64,000 nucleotides of DNA, taken from NCBI RefSeq assembly GCF_036010485.1, contig NZ_CP108568.1, positions 868,001 through 932,000 on the forward strand, given 5' to 3'. Of this stretch, positions 33,245 to 41,463 are shown in pieces. Position 1 is the first letter of the stretch. Every line of letters begins with the position of its first letter. The DNA comes from Streptomyces sp. NBC_01198 (lineage in GTDB: Bacteria > Actinomycetota > Actinomycetes > Streptomycetales > Streptomycetaceae). Under the pieces are notes generated by a model. That model did no database searches, had not been told where the DNA came from, and saw only the letters and a program-made list of their open reading frames with translations. A program made the position numbers and the translations under genes.

Positions 33245-34180
33245 TCAGCGCGGGATCGCCCAGGCCGGCGCCCATGCCCCGGTGGCGTCCTGGCCGGCGG
33301 TGGCCGCGGCGAGGTGCGCGTGCAGGGTGGTCAGCGCCGGGTGGGGGTTGTCGCGGTGGGTCAGGAGCGAGTGCGGGTAGACGGGCGTCGGGTCGGTCAC
33401 CGGGATGCGGCGCAGGCCGTGCCCGGCGGGCCAGACGAGGCGGGTGGGCTCGCCCATGAAGGTGGCAAGCGCCGGGGTGTCGGCGATGGTGTCGAGGAGT
33501 GCGTCGGTGCCGAAGTTGGGGCCGGTCGCCTCGATGGTGAGGCCGAACTCGGCGACGAGGTCGTCGTAGTAGGCGCCCCACTCGGTGCCGGGAACGATGC
33601 CCGGCATCCAGATCCGGTGCCCGGCGAGCTGGGCGAGGGACACCGATCGGGCGCCGGCCAGGGCGTGGGCGGGGCCGGTGAGGAGCTGGAGCGGTTCGTC
33701 GAGCACCCGGACGGCGGCGATGTCGTCCGGCAGCGGCCGGCCGGGGGCCGTGACGGCGCGGAAGGACGCGTCGACCGCACCGGAGCGGATGGCGGCGACG
33801 GCCGTCTCGATGTCGAACAGCATCACCACGTCGAGTTCGATGTCGGGGTGGGTGCGGTGGAAGCCGCGCATCAGGCCCGACTGCGCGCTGCGCGAGGCGA
33901 TGATGTCGACCCGCAGGGGCCGGTGGCCGCTCCACACCGAGGCGATCCCGCGCTCGGCCACCCGCAGCAGTTCGCGCGCGTGGGGCAGGAACGCCTGTCC
34001 GTCGATGGTGAGTTCAGCGCCGCGCGGGGTGCGGGTGAACAGCCGCGGCCCGAGGGTGCGCTCCAGCGTGGCGATGCGTTTGGACACGCCCTGCTGGGTG
34101 ATCGACAGGTCGGTGGCGGCCTCCTGGAACCGGCCCGCCTCCGCGACGGTGACGAAGGTGCGTACTGCTTCGAGGTCCAC
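33245..34180 (-). CDS. LysR-family transcriptional regulator
   Basis: 311 residues from GTG 34180 (AAGG eight bases upstream). HTH: LEAVRTFVTVAEAGRFQEAATDLSITQQGVSKRIATLERTLGPRLFTRTPRG. The C-terminal periplasmic-binding-like domain begins LRVDIIASRSAQSGLMRGFHRTHPDIELDV. Divergent from a decayed MFS gene across 139 bp that contain an LTTR-type dyad; the original role was probably control of that transporter. As the transporter is broken, the regulator may now be an orphan or control only itself. Confidence 0.9.
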   Translation of the reverse strand: MDLEAVRTFVTVAEAGRFQEAATDLSITQQGVSKRIATLERTLGPRLFTRTPRGAELTIDGQAFLPHARELLRVAERGIASVWSGHRPLRVDIIASRSAQSGLMRGFHRTHPDIELDVVMLFDIETAVAAIRSGAVDASFRAVTAPGRPLPDDIAAVRVLDEPLQLLTGPAHALAGARSVSLAQLAGHRIWMPGIVPGTEWGAYYDDLVAEFGLTIEATGPNFGTDALLDTIADTPALATFMGEPTRLVWPAGHGLRRIPVTDPTPVYPHSLLTHRDNPHPALTTLHAHLAAATAGQDATGAWAPAWAIPR

Positions 34181-34197
34181 GCCGGCCACCTTAGTGA

Positions 34198-34212
34198 ACA
34201 ACCAAGGGTTGT
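34198..34212. promoter_or_regulatory. LysR operator-like dyad
   Basis: ACAACC-AAG-GGTTGT, perfect 6-bp arms, 18 bp upstream of the LysR start and in the region divergent to the MFS pseudogene. Confidence 0.55.
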
Positions 34213-34319
34213 GAACGGCCGGCAGATCGGTTGTTTGACCTGCTGTTGCGCTGCCCGCTTGGCACTCCCCGGTCAACGTCGGTTTGTTCGGGTGGGACGG
34301 CACGAGGAGCGCGCTGAGC

Positions 34320-35449
34320 ATGAGGGGCAGGAGACCGCTGGGCCGGCAGTTCGGCTGGCTGTGGACGGCGTATGCGATCAGCGCGTACGGGTCCGGGCTG
34401 GGGTTCGGGGCGTTGCCGCTGATCGCCGTCCTGGTGCTGCATACCGGCCCCGCGCAGGTGTCCGCGCTGTCCGCGGTGGGCCCGGCGGTAGGGGCGCTGA
34501 TCGCGGTGCCGCTCGCGCCGTGGGTGGAGTTCCGCCCCAAGCGCCCGGTCATGATCGCGATGGACCTGACCCGGTTCGCCGTCATGGCGACGATCCCGGT
34601 CGCCTACGCCGTCGGCCGGCTCGGCTTCGTCCACCTGCTGGTGGTCTCCGCCGTGGTCGCCGCCGCCAAGATCGCCTTCAACGCCGCCAGCGGCGCCTAC
34701 CTCAAGGCCCTCGTCCGCAAAGAGGACCTGCTCGTGGCCAACGCCCGGTCCGAGTCGACGAACTGGAGCTCCATCGCGATCGGGCCACCGCTGGGCGGGG
34801 CGGCGATCGGCCTGCTCGGCCCGGTCACCACCGTGGTCGCCGACGCGCTCAGCGACCTGCTCTCCGCACTGGCCATCACTGCCGTACGCGGCCGGGAGGA
34901 AGCACCGCGGAAGACCGGGAGCAGCCCGCTCCGGGCAGGCGCCCTGCTCGACGGCTGGCAGCACATCCTCGGCGATACGGCCTCGCCTTCGCCGTCCCCT
35001 GCCTCGGCGGCCTCATCGGCTCCCGGCTGGCCGCCCGTGTCGCGGCCCGCCACGGCCGGCAGGCGGTCTTCCGGACCGTTGGCACCCTGCGCGCCGTCTG
35101 GCTGATCGGCCTGGCCTTCACCCGTCCCGGCGTCATCGGTCTCGTCACCGTGATGGCCGTCGAGCTCGCGATCATCATCAACATGAGCCTGTACAGCCCG
35201 GTGCTCGCCACCTACCGGCTCGAACACACCCCCAGGCATCTCATCGCCCGCACCCTGTCCGCCTGGTCCATCGGCCAGCAGGCCTCCATCGCCCTCCTCA
35301 CCGCCCTCGCCGGACTGCTCGCCGACCTCACCACCACACGCACCGCCCTCACCGTCACGGGACTGCCCATCCTCACCAGCCCCCTGCTGCTCCCCCGACG
35401 CGACCGGACGGAGCAGCACGAACCGGAACCTGCCCACAGCCACTCATGA
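34320..35449 (+). pseudogene. MFS transporter with internal deletion and frameshift
   Basis: Frame 1 from ATG 34320 encodes the first half of a macrolide-efflux-like MFS protein (LWTAYAISAYGSGLGFGALPLIAVLVLHTG, FRPKRPVMIAMDLTRF, ANARSESTNWSSIAIGPPLGG) up to LLDGWQHILGDTA near 34980. The family continues with YGLAFAVPCLGGLIGSRLAAR in another frame from about 34972 to the stop at 35449, ending HEPEPAHSHS. Helix 7 and its flanks, about 40 residues, are missing at the junction. So a small deletion also shifted the frame, and no working transporter can be made. Divergent from its likely LysR regulator. Confidence 0.85.
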
Positions 35450-35668
35450 CCGACCGCGCCTGACCGCCGCCGTCCCGGTCGCCGCACGTCAGGGCGGAGC
35501 CGATCGGTTCCGCGTACCAGGAGTAGTGGGGCGCATGCGGAACGTGGCCACCACTCCGTCACCCTGCGATGCGCGGCGAGTCGCACCGCTCTCGTACGGT
35601 TGAAGAAGCGGAATGGTCGGCTCCGACGAGGTCGGCCGGCGCTGAGACGTGGCCACGGAGGTATCGCG

Positions 35669-37759
35669 ATGGCACACAGGCTTGGAGCTGGTACGGGGCA
35701 GGCGTCCGTCGACTTCACGGCGAGCGCCTCCGATGTCGCCGCCCCCGCTCTGGCCCTGGTCGCCTCGAACGGGACCGTCCTGGCATGGGGCGACGGCTGC
35801 CGCCGGCTGCTCGGCTACCGCGCCGAGGAGGTCGTCGGGCGGTCAGTGGAACGGCTCACGCAAGGGCCGGTCGACGCGCTGTCGTGGTCCGCGGCTCCGG
35901 GCGCCGTCGGAAATCGCGGCAGCCGGCAGAGCGCCGGCGCCGTGGTGGAGGCCAGGCACCAGGACGGCCGCGTCCTGCCTCTGACCGTGGAGATCGTCGC
36001 CGCCGGCGGCACGAACGGTGAGGACTGCTGGTTCGTCGCCGTCACGGGAGCGGCGGGCGGCGCGGAAGCAGGGGACGGCGAGGAGGGGCTCCTCGACCGG
36101 TCGCCGCTCGCGGTGGCCGTGTGGGACTCCGACATGCGGCTGATGTGGCTGAACCGCGCCTCCAAGGAGCTGATGGGTCTGCCCACCGAGGGGAACCCCG
36201 GAGAGTCGGTGCTCAGGGTCCTGCGCGGCTTCGACCGCACATCCGTCGGGCCGGTGCTGCGGGGGGTACTCGAATCGGGGCAGCCGGTCGGCAACCACGT
36301 CGTGCGGTGGGTGTCCCCCGAGGACGGCCGGGAGCTCGTCTTCTCCTCCTCGCTGTTCCCGCTCGCACCGAGGGACGGCACCCTGCCGGGTATGTGCTCG
36401 GTCTCCCTGGACATCACCCGCAGCTGGGAGCGGGAGCGCCTTGCGCTGCTCAGCAGGGCGGCCCAGCGCATCGGCACCACTCTCGACGTGCTGACCACCG
36501 CGCAGGAACTCGCCGACATGGCCGTCCCCGCCCTCGCGGACTACGTCGCGGTGGACCTGGCCGAGGCAGTGCCCCTGGGTGAGGAACCGCTGGAGCGCAT
36601 GCACGAGGGAGAGCTCGGCATCCCCGTCTTCCGCCGGGCGGGCATGGCCTCCATCCACGACGGAGTGCCTGAGGCTCCCTACAAGGTGGGCGAAGTGGTG
36701 TACGTGGCTCTCGGGTCGCCGTACCTCGCGGCGCTGCGTGAGGGCCGGTCCTATCTCAACCCGATCCTGGAATCAGGGCCGGGGACGTGGCTGGCGCGCG
36801 ACCCCGTCCGCAGGCGGCGCGTCCGTGAGACGGGCATGCACTCGCTGATGACGATCCCGCTCAAGGCGCGCGGCACCATCCTCGGCCTCGTCTCCTTCGC
36901 CCGGAACGAGAACGTCGTCCCCTTCTCCCGGAACGACCTGCTGCTGGCGGAGGAGCTGGCCGTCCAGGCGTCACTGAGCCTGGACAACGCCCGCCGTTAC
37001 ACCCGCGAGCGCACCGCCGCCCTCACCTTGCAGCGCAGCCTCCTGTCGGAGCATCTGTCGGGCGGTGCCGCGGTCGACCTGGCCAGCCGCTACCTGCCGT
37101 CCGCACGGTACGAAGGGGTCGGCGGCGACCTGATGGACGCGATCGAGCTGCCCGGCGGCCGGATCGCGCTGGTCATCGGGGACGTCGTCGGACACGGCAT
37201 CCATGCCGCCGCCAGCATGGGCCGCCTGCGCACGGCGGTCCACACGCTCGCCGTGCTGGACCAGCCCCCCGCCGAACTGCTCGACAACCTCAACAAGGTC
37301 GCCGTCCAACTCGCACGGCGGGACACCTGGACGGCCACCGGCTATCCGTCGATAACGGGGGCGAGCTGTCTCTACGCCGTCTACGACCCGGCCGACCGCA
37401 CGTGCACCCTGGCCCGCGCCGGCCACCCGCCGCCGGTCCTCGTGACCCCCGACGGCCACGCGGCGATCCCCAGCACACCGGTGGGCCCGCCTATCGGGGC
37501 CGGCACCAGCCCGTACGAGTCCGTCGAGCTGGAACTCCCCGACGACACGGTGATCGCCCTGTTCACCGACGGACTGGTCGAGACCCGGGAGGACGACATC
37601 GACGCCGGACTCGACCGGCTGACCGCCGCAGTCCGGCACCCGCCGGCTGACCTCGACGACCTGTGCACCCGCGTCATCACACGGATGACGGCGCAGGCCC
37701 CGCCCGAGGACGACGTGGCACTCCTGGTGGCCCGCACGCACGGGCCTCGGCAGACCTGA
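35669..37759 (+). CDS. PAS-PAS-GAF-SpoIIE serine phosphatase
   Basis: 696 residues, soluble. PAS-like domain at about 25-120 (VLAWGDGCRRLLGYRAEEVVGRSVE), second PAS at about 145-260 (SPLAVAVWDSDMRLMWLNRASKELMG), GAF at about 270-445, and PP2C/SpoIIE phosphatase at about 470-690 with metal motifs GVGGDLMDAIEL, LVIGDVVGHGI, LFTDGLVETRED and PEDDVALLVA. Likely dephosphorylates an anti-sigma antagonist (STAS) in a partner-switching cascade under a light, redox or small-molecule signal; no partner is adjacent. ATG 35669 has GGAGG seven bases upstream. No kinase (HATPase) domain, unlike the second phosphatase at 45303. Confidence 0.92.
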   Translation: MAHRLGAGTGQASVDFTASASDVAAPALALVASNGTVLAWGDGCRRLLGYRAEEVVGRSVERLTQGPVDALSWSAAPGAVGNRGSRQSAGAVVEARHQDGRVLPLTVEIVAAGGTNGEDCWFVAVTGAAGGAEAGDGEEGLLDRSPLAVAVWDSDMRLMWLNRASKELMGLPTEGNPGESVLRVLRGFDRTSVGPVLRGVLESGQPVGNHVVRWVSPEDGRELVFSSSLFPLAPRDGTLPGMCSVSLDITRSWERERLALLSRAAQRIGTTLDVLTTAQELADMAVPALADYVAVDLAEAVPLGEEPLERMHEGELGIPVFRRAGMASIHDGVPEAPYKVGEVVYVALGSPYLAALREGRSYLNPILESGPGTWLARDPVRRRRVRETGMHSLMTIPLKARGTILGLVSFARNENVVPFSRNDLLLAEELAVQASLSLDNARRYTRERTAALTLQRSLLSEHLSGGAAVDLASRYLPSARYEGVGGDLMDAIELPGGRIALVIGDVVGHGIHAAASMGRLRTAVHTLAVLDQPPAELLDNLNKVAVQLARRDTWTATGYPSITGASCLYAVYDPADRTCTLARAGHPPPVLVTPDGHAAIPSTPVGPPIGAGTSPYESVELELPDDTVIALFTDGLVETREDDIDAGLDRLTAAVRHPPADLDDLCTRVITRMTAQAPPEDDVALLVARTHGPRQT

Positions 37760-37847
37760 TCCGCGACCGGCCCACCGTCAGCCGCTGTCCCCCTCGACCC
37801 GGTTCGGCCCCGCCGTTCCGGGCCCCTGGGTTCGTTAGGATCACCTG

Positions 37848-38522
37848 ATGACGAACGTGACGGCGGGGAACGGGATGGTCGCCATCCCGGCAGGGCAGGT
37901 GACGCTGTCGGACCGGCGGACGCAGCGCAGCTGGACGGTCGAGCTCGCGCCCTACGAGCTCGCGGCAGTGCAGGTCACGCAGGGGCTGTACGCACAGGTC
38001 ACCGGCCGACGGCCGAGTACCGCCCGAGGGGACCTGCTGCCGGTCGAGTCCGTCTCCTGGTGGGACGCGGCGCGGTTCTGCAACTCCCTGTCCGAGCGCG
38101 ACGGGTTCACGCCCGCGTACCGCGTGCACGCCGACGACGAAGGCATCGAGTGGGACGCGTCCGCCGACGGGTACCGGCTGCCGACCGAGGCCGAGTGGGA
38201 GCACGGCTGCCGCGCCGGTACGGCGGGACCGCGCTACGGGGAGCTCGACGAGATCGCCTGGTACCGCGGCAACTCGCAGGAAAGCATCCACGACGTGGGC
38301 GGCAAACGCCCCAACGCGTGGGGGCTCCACGACATGCTCGGCAACGCCTGGGACTGGTGCTGGGACGTCTACGACGCCGAGGTCTACGGCACCTACCGGG
38401 TGCTCCGCGGCGGCGGCTGGTTCGACGAGCACTGGAGCTGCCGGGCCTCCGCGCGGCGCCGCAGCCACCCGACCTTCCGGGTCGACGACGTGGGTTTCCG
38501 CATCGCGCGTTCCCTCATGTGA
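37848..38522 (+). CDS. SUMF1/EgtB/PvdO-type (FGE-sulfatase) domain protein
   Basis: 224 residues, a single formylglycine-generating-enzyme-like domain: MVAIPAGQVTLS, PVESVSWWDAARFCNSLSE, YRLPTEAEWEHGCRAGT, NAWGLHDMLGNAWDWCWD, VLRGGGWFDEHWSCRASARRRSHP, VGFRIARS. The true FGE active site has two cysteines around the SxCNRYR loop; here only one is kept (SCRASARR), so sulfatase activation by the known mechanism is unlikely. A non-heme iron or regulatory role is more probable, and no sulfatase is nearby. Probably leaderless: TAGGAT ends seven bases before ATG 37848. Confidence 0.88.
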   Translation: MTNVTAGNGMVAIPAGQVTLSDRRTQRSWTVELAPYELAAVQVTQGLYAQVTGRRPSTARGDLLPVESVSWWDAARFCNSLSERDGFTPAYRVHADDEGIEWDASADGYRLPTEAEWEHGCRAGTAGPRYGELDEIAWYRGNSQESIHDVGGKRPNAWGLHDMLGNAWDWCWDVYDAEVYGTYRVLRGGGWFDEHWSCRASARRRSHPTFRVDDVGFRIARSLM

Positions 38523-38707
38523 CGACCGGACGGCGCGGAAAACGGCCATTCCTGCCCGGCTCACCGTGCCTCGGGAAGACCCGCGGTCCCGGCACGACGG
38601 CAGGTGCCCCGAGGCCCCGTCGTGGCCGGGGAGCACCACAGCCGCGCTGACGGCCGGGCGGGGTATGCGGTGGTGCCGCGTATCTCGGCGAACACCCCAA
38701 CGCACGT

Positions 38708-38739
38708 GGAGCCCTGGTGCCGTACGGCACCAGGGCTCC
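38708..38739. terminator. 32-bp perfect palindrome, probable bidirectional terminator
   Basis: Two 16-base halves, GGAGCCCTGGTGCCGT and its exact complement, fold into a 14-bp stem with a GTAC loop. Between convergent SUMF1-like and transketolase genes in an otherwise featureless 265-bp gap. Confidence 0.7.
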
Positions 38740-38787
38740 GGAGCGCCGGTGGGACCCCTGCGGGGTCGCGAGGGCCGGGCGGGGTGG

Positions 38788-41004
38788 TCAGGGGCGGTCG
38801 GCGGCGCCTCCGCCGGTGGGGGCGGAGGCCTGCTGGCGGCCGCCGGGGCGGGTCGGCCGGCGAGTGTCGCCGATGCTGTCGCGGGCGGCCGCGGCGACCG
38901 CCTCGGGGGTGATGCCGAACTCGGTGTAGAGCCGCTGGTAGGCGGCGGAGGCGCCATAGTGCTCCAGGCTGACGATGCGTCCGGCGTCGCCGACCACGTC
39001 GCGCCAGCCCTGCCCGACCGCGGCCTCGACGCTGACCCGTGCCGCCACCGCCGGCGGGAGCACCTGGTCCTGGTAGTCCTGCGGCTGCGCGGCGAACCAC
39101 TCCCGGCACGGCATCGAGACCACCCGCACGGCGAGGTCGTCAGCCGCCAGCAGCTCGCGCGCCTCCAGTGCGATGGCGACCTCGGAACCGGTCGCGACCA
39201 GGATGACGTCGGGCGTCCCGCCGCCCGCCGCGTCGATCAGGACGTATCCGCCCCGGGACGCTTCCTGCGCGGGGGCGTACTGTCCGCTGTCGCGGTCCAG
39301 GACCGGCAGGTTCTGCCGGGACAGGACCAGTCCGGCGGGACGGTCGGTGTGTTCGAGGACGGTCCGCCAGCAGGCGGTGGTCTCGTTCGCGTCGGCGGGG
39401 CGCACGACGTCCAGGCCGGGGATGGCCCGGAGCGCCGCCAGGTGTTCCACGGGCTGGTGGGTCGGGCCGTCCTCGCCCAGGCCGATGGAGTCGTGGGTCC
39501 ACACGTAGGTGGCGGGCAGCTGCATCAGTGCGGCCAGGCGGACCGCGGGGCGCATGTAGTCGGAGAAGGTGAGGAAGGTTCCGCCGTAGGGGCGGGTCAG
39601 GCTCTGCAGGGCGATGCCGTTGAGGATCGCGCCCATGGCGTGTTCGCGGATGCCGAAGTGCAGGGTCCGCCCGTAGGGGCCGCCTTTCCAGTCCTTGGTC
39701 TGGCGGTCGGCGGGGACGAAGGAGGGCTCCCCGTCCATGGTGGTGTTGTTGCTCCCGGCCAGGTCGGCCGAGCCGCCCCACAGCTCCGGGAGGACCGGTG
39801 CCAGGGCGCTGAGGACCTTCCCGGACGCGGCACGGGTGGCCATGCCCTTCGGATCGGCGGGGAAGACCGGCAGGGCGTCGGTCCAGCCGTGGGGCAGCCG
39901 CTGTGCCTGCAGGCGGTCGAGCAGCGCGGCCCGCTCTGGGTTCGCCGTCCGCCATGCGGCGAACGCCGCGTCCCACTCGGCGTGTGCCTGAGCGCCGCGC
40001 TCGCGGACCTGACGGGTCCGGGCCAGGACCTCGTCCTCGACGGTGAAGTGCTGGTCGGGGTCGAAGCCCAGCAGCCGCTTGGTCGCGGCCACCTCGTCCT
40101 CGCCGAGCGCGGAGCCGTGTGCCTTTCCGGTGTTCTGCTTGGTCGGGGCGGGCCAGCCGATCAGGGTGCGCAGCATGATCAGGGACGGGCGGCCGGTCTC
40201 CGCGCGTGCGGCGCGGACGGCCGCGAGGAGCGCGTCGACGTCCTCGACGTAGTCACCGGTGGCCGTCCAGTCGACGGACTGCACGTGCCAGCCGTAGGCG
40301 GCGTAGCGGGCCGGGACGTCCTCGCTGAAGGAGACGTCGGTGTCGTCCTCGATGGAGATGTGGTTGGAGTCGTAGAAGACGGTGAGGTCGCCGAGTTCCT
40401 GGTGGCCCGCGAGGGACGCGGCCTCGCCCGTGATGCCTTCCATCATGTCGCCGTCCGAGGCGATGACGTACACGTGGTGGTCGAAGGGGCTGGTGCCCGG
40501 TTCGGCGTCGGGGTCCAGCAGCCCGCGTTCACGTCGGGCCGCCATGGCCATGCCGACCGCACTGGCCAGGCCCTGCCCCAGCGGCCCGGTGGTGATCTCC
40601 ACGCCACGGGTGTGCCGGTGTTCCGGGTGCCCGGGCGTGGCCGAACCCCAGGTCCGATACGCCTCAAGGTCCGTCAGTTCCAGCCCGTAGCCGCTCAGGT
40701 AGAGCTGGGTGTACAGGGTGAGGCTCGAATGCCCGCAGGACAGCACGAACCGGTCACGGCCCAGCCACTGATCGTCGTTCGGGTCGTGCTTCAGCACGTT
40801 CTGGAACAGCAGGTACGCCAGCGGGGCCAGGCTCATCGCCGTACCCGGGTGGCCGTTGCCGACCTTCTGCACCGCGTCGGCCGCAAGCAGCCGCGCGGTG
40901 TCCACCGCCCGTACGTCCACCGCGTCCCAGCCGGCCCGGTCCGCGACCGGCATCAGCACCGACCTGTTCGACTGGGCCGCATCGTCCGACCGTTCACTTG
41001 CCAC
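38788..41004 (-). CDS. tkt: transketolase
   Basis: 738 residues from GTG 41004 (GGAG seven bases upstream). Thiamine diphosphate and metal site: VIASDGDMMEGITGEAASLAGHQELGDLTVFYDSNHIS. Early His in KVGNGHPGTAMSLAPLAYLLF, substrate His in TRGVEITTGPLGQGLASAVG, catalytic Glu in HFGIREHAMGAILNGIAL, C-terminal domain with VILVATGSEVAIAL and VSLEHYGASA. Transfers two-carbon ketol units in the pentose phosphate pathway. Not followed by tal/zwf as in the main streptomycete pentose phosphate operon, so likely a second copy. The tail has a Pro/Arg/Gly-rich extension. Confidence 0.95.
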   Translation of the reverse strand: MASERSDDAAQSNRSVLMPVADRAGWDAVDVRAVDTARLLAADAVQKVGNGHPGTAMSLAPLAYLLFQNVLKHDPNDDQWLGRDRFVLSCGHSSLTLYTQLYLSGYGLELTDLEAYRTWGSATPGHPEHRHTRGVEITTGPLGQGLASAVGMAMAARRERGLLDPDAEPGTSPFDHHVYVIASDGDMMEGITGEAASLAGHQELGDLTVFYDSNHISIEDDTDVSFSEDVPARYAAYGWHVQSVDWTATGDYVEDVDALLAAVRAARAETGRPSLIMLRTLIGWPAPTKQNTGKAHGSALGEDEVAATKRLLGFDPDQHFTVEDEVLARTRQVRERGAQAHAEWDAAFAAWRTANPERAALLDRLQAQRLPHGWTDALPVFPADPKGMATRAASGKVLSALAPVLPELWGGSADLAGSNNTTMDGEPSFVPADRQTKDWKGGPYGRTLHFGIREHAMGAILNGIALQSLTRPYGGTFLTFSDYMRPAVRLAALMQLPATYVWTHDSIGLGEDGPTHQPVEHLAALRAIPGLDVVRPADANETTACWRTVLEHTDRPAGLVLSRQNLPVLDRDSGQYAPAQEASRGGYVLIDAAGGGTPDVILVATGSEVAIALEARELLAADDLAVRVVSMPCREWFAAQPQDYQDQVLPPAVAARVSVEAAVGQGWRDVVGDAGRIVSLEHYGASAAYQRLYTEFGITPEAVAAAARDSIGDTRRPTRPGGRQQASAPTGGGAADRP

Positions 41005-41041
41005 GTCGCTGCTCCTTCGGGGGAACCGGTGGGCGACACCG

Positions 41042-41215
41042 TCACGCGCGGGCGTTGGCCCGGCAGGCGGCGTCGCCGGCCTTCTCGAACTTCTTGAAGA
41101 ACTTCTCGACCGTCTCGTGCTCGTCCTTGAGCAGCGCGACCGCGTCCGCCGGGCCCTTGCCCCCCGCACGGTCGGGCACGCCCGGCCGGCCAGCGGGTCG
41201 CATCTCCTGACGCAT
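41042..41215 (-). CDS. truncated hemerythrin (HHE)-like fragment
   Basis: 57 residues from ATG 41215, 37 bp upstream of the transketolase start on the same strand. KGPADAVALLKDEHETVEKFFKKFEKAG matches the first helix of HHE cation-binding proteins, with the first His ligand in DEH. Full HHE domains need four helices and about 130-180 residues. Here the frame stops after ACRANARA, so the remaining metal ligands are missing. Probably a remnant; a short regulatory product is possible. The start is uncertain; an upstream GTG at 41272 also fits. Confidence 0.5.
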   Translation of the reverse strand: MRQEMRPAGRPGVPDRAGGKGPADAVALLKDEHETVEKFFKKFEKAGDAACRANARA

Positions 41216-41463
41216 GCCGACGAATGGCGATCGACTGCCGACTTCCGGCTGCCGCCTACCCTGCCCGCGCAAACCAACCCGCCCGGGCGCACCTTTTCAC
41301 CACTTTCAGCCGCGCCGACGTTCCGTCATCCGGCCACGCTCCCGCGGCGGTCGGCGTACGGCGCGGGTGACCGCCAGGGGACATCTGTCCGGCTTCCGCT
41401 GCTCTGTACGGACCTACTACGGTGACCTTGACCGGTGCGCGGCCGTTCCGAGCGGAGGATCTG

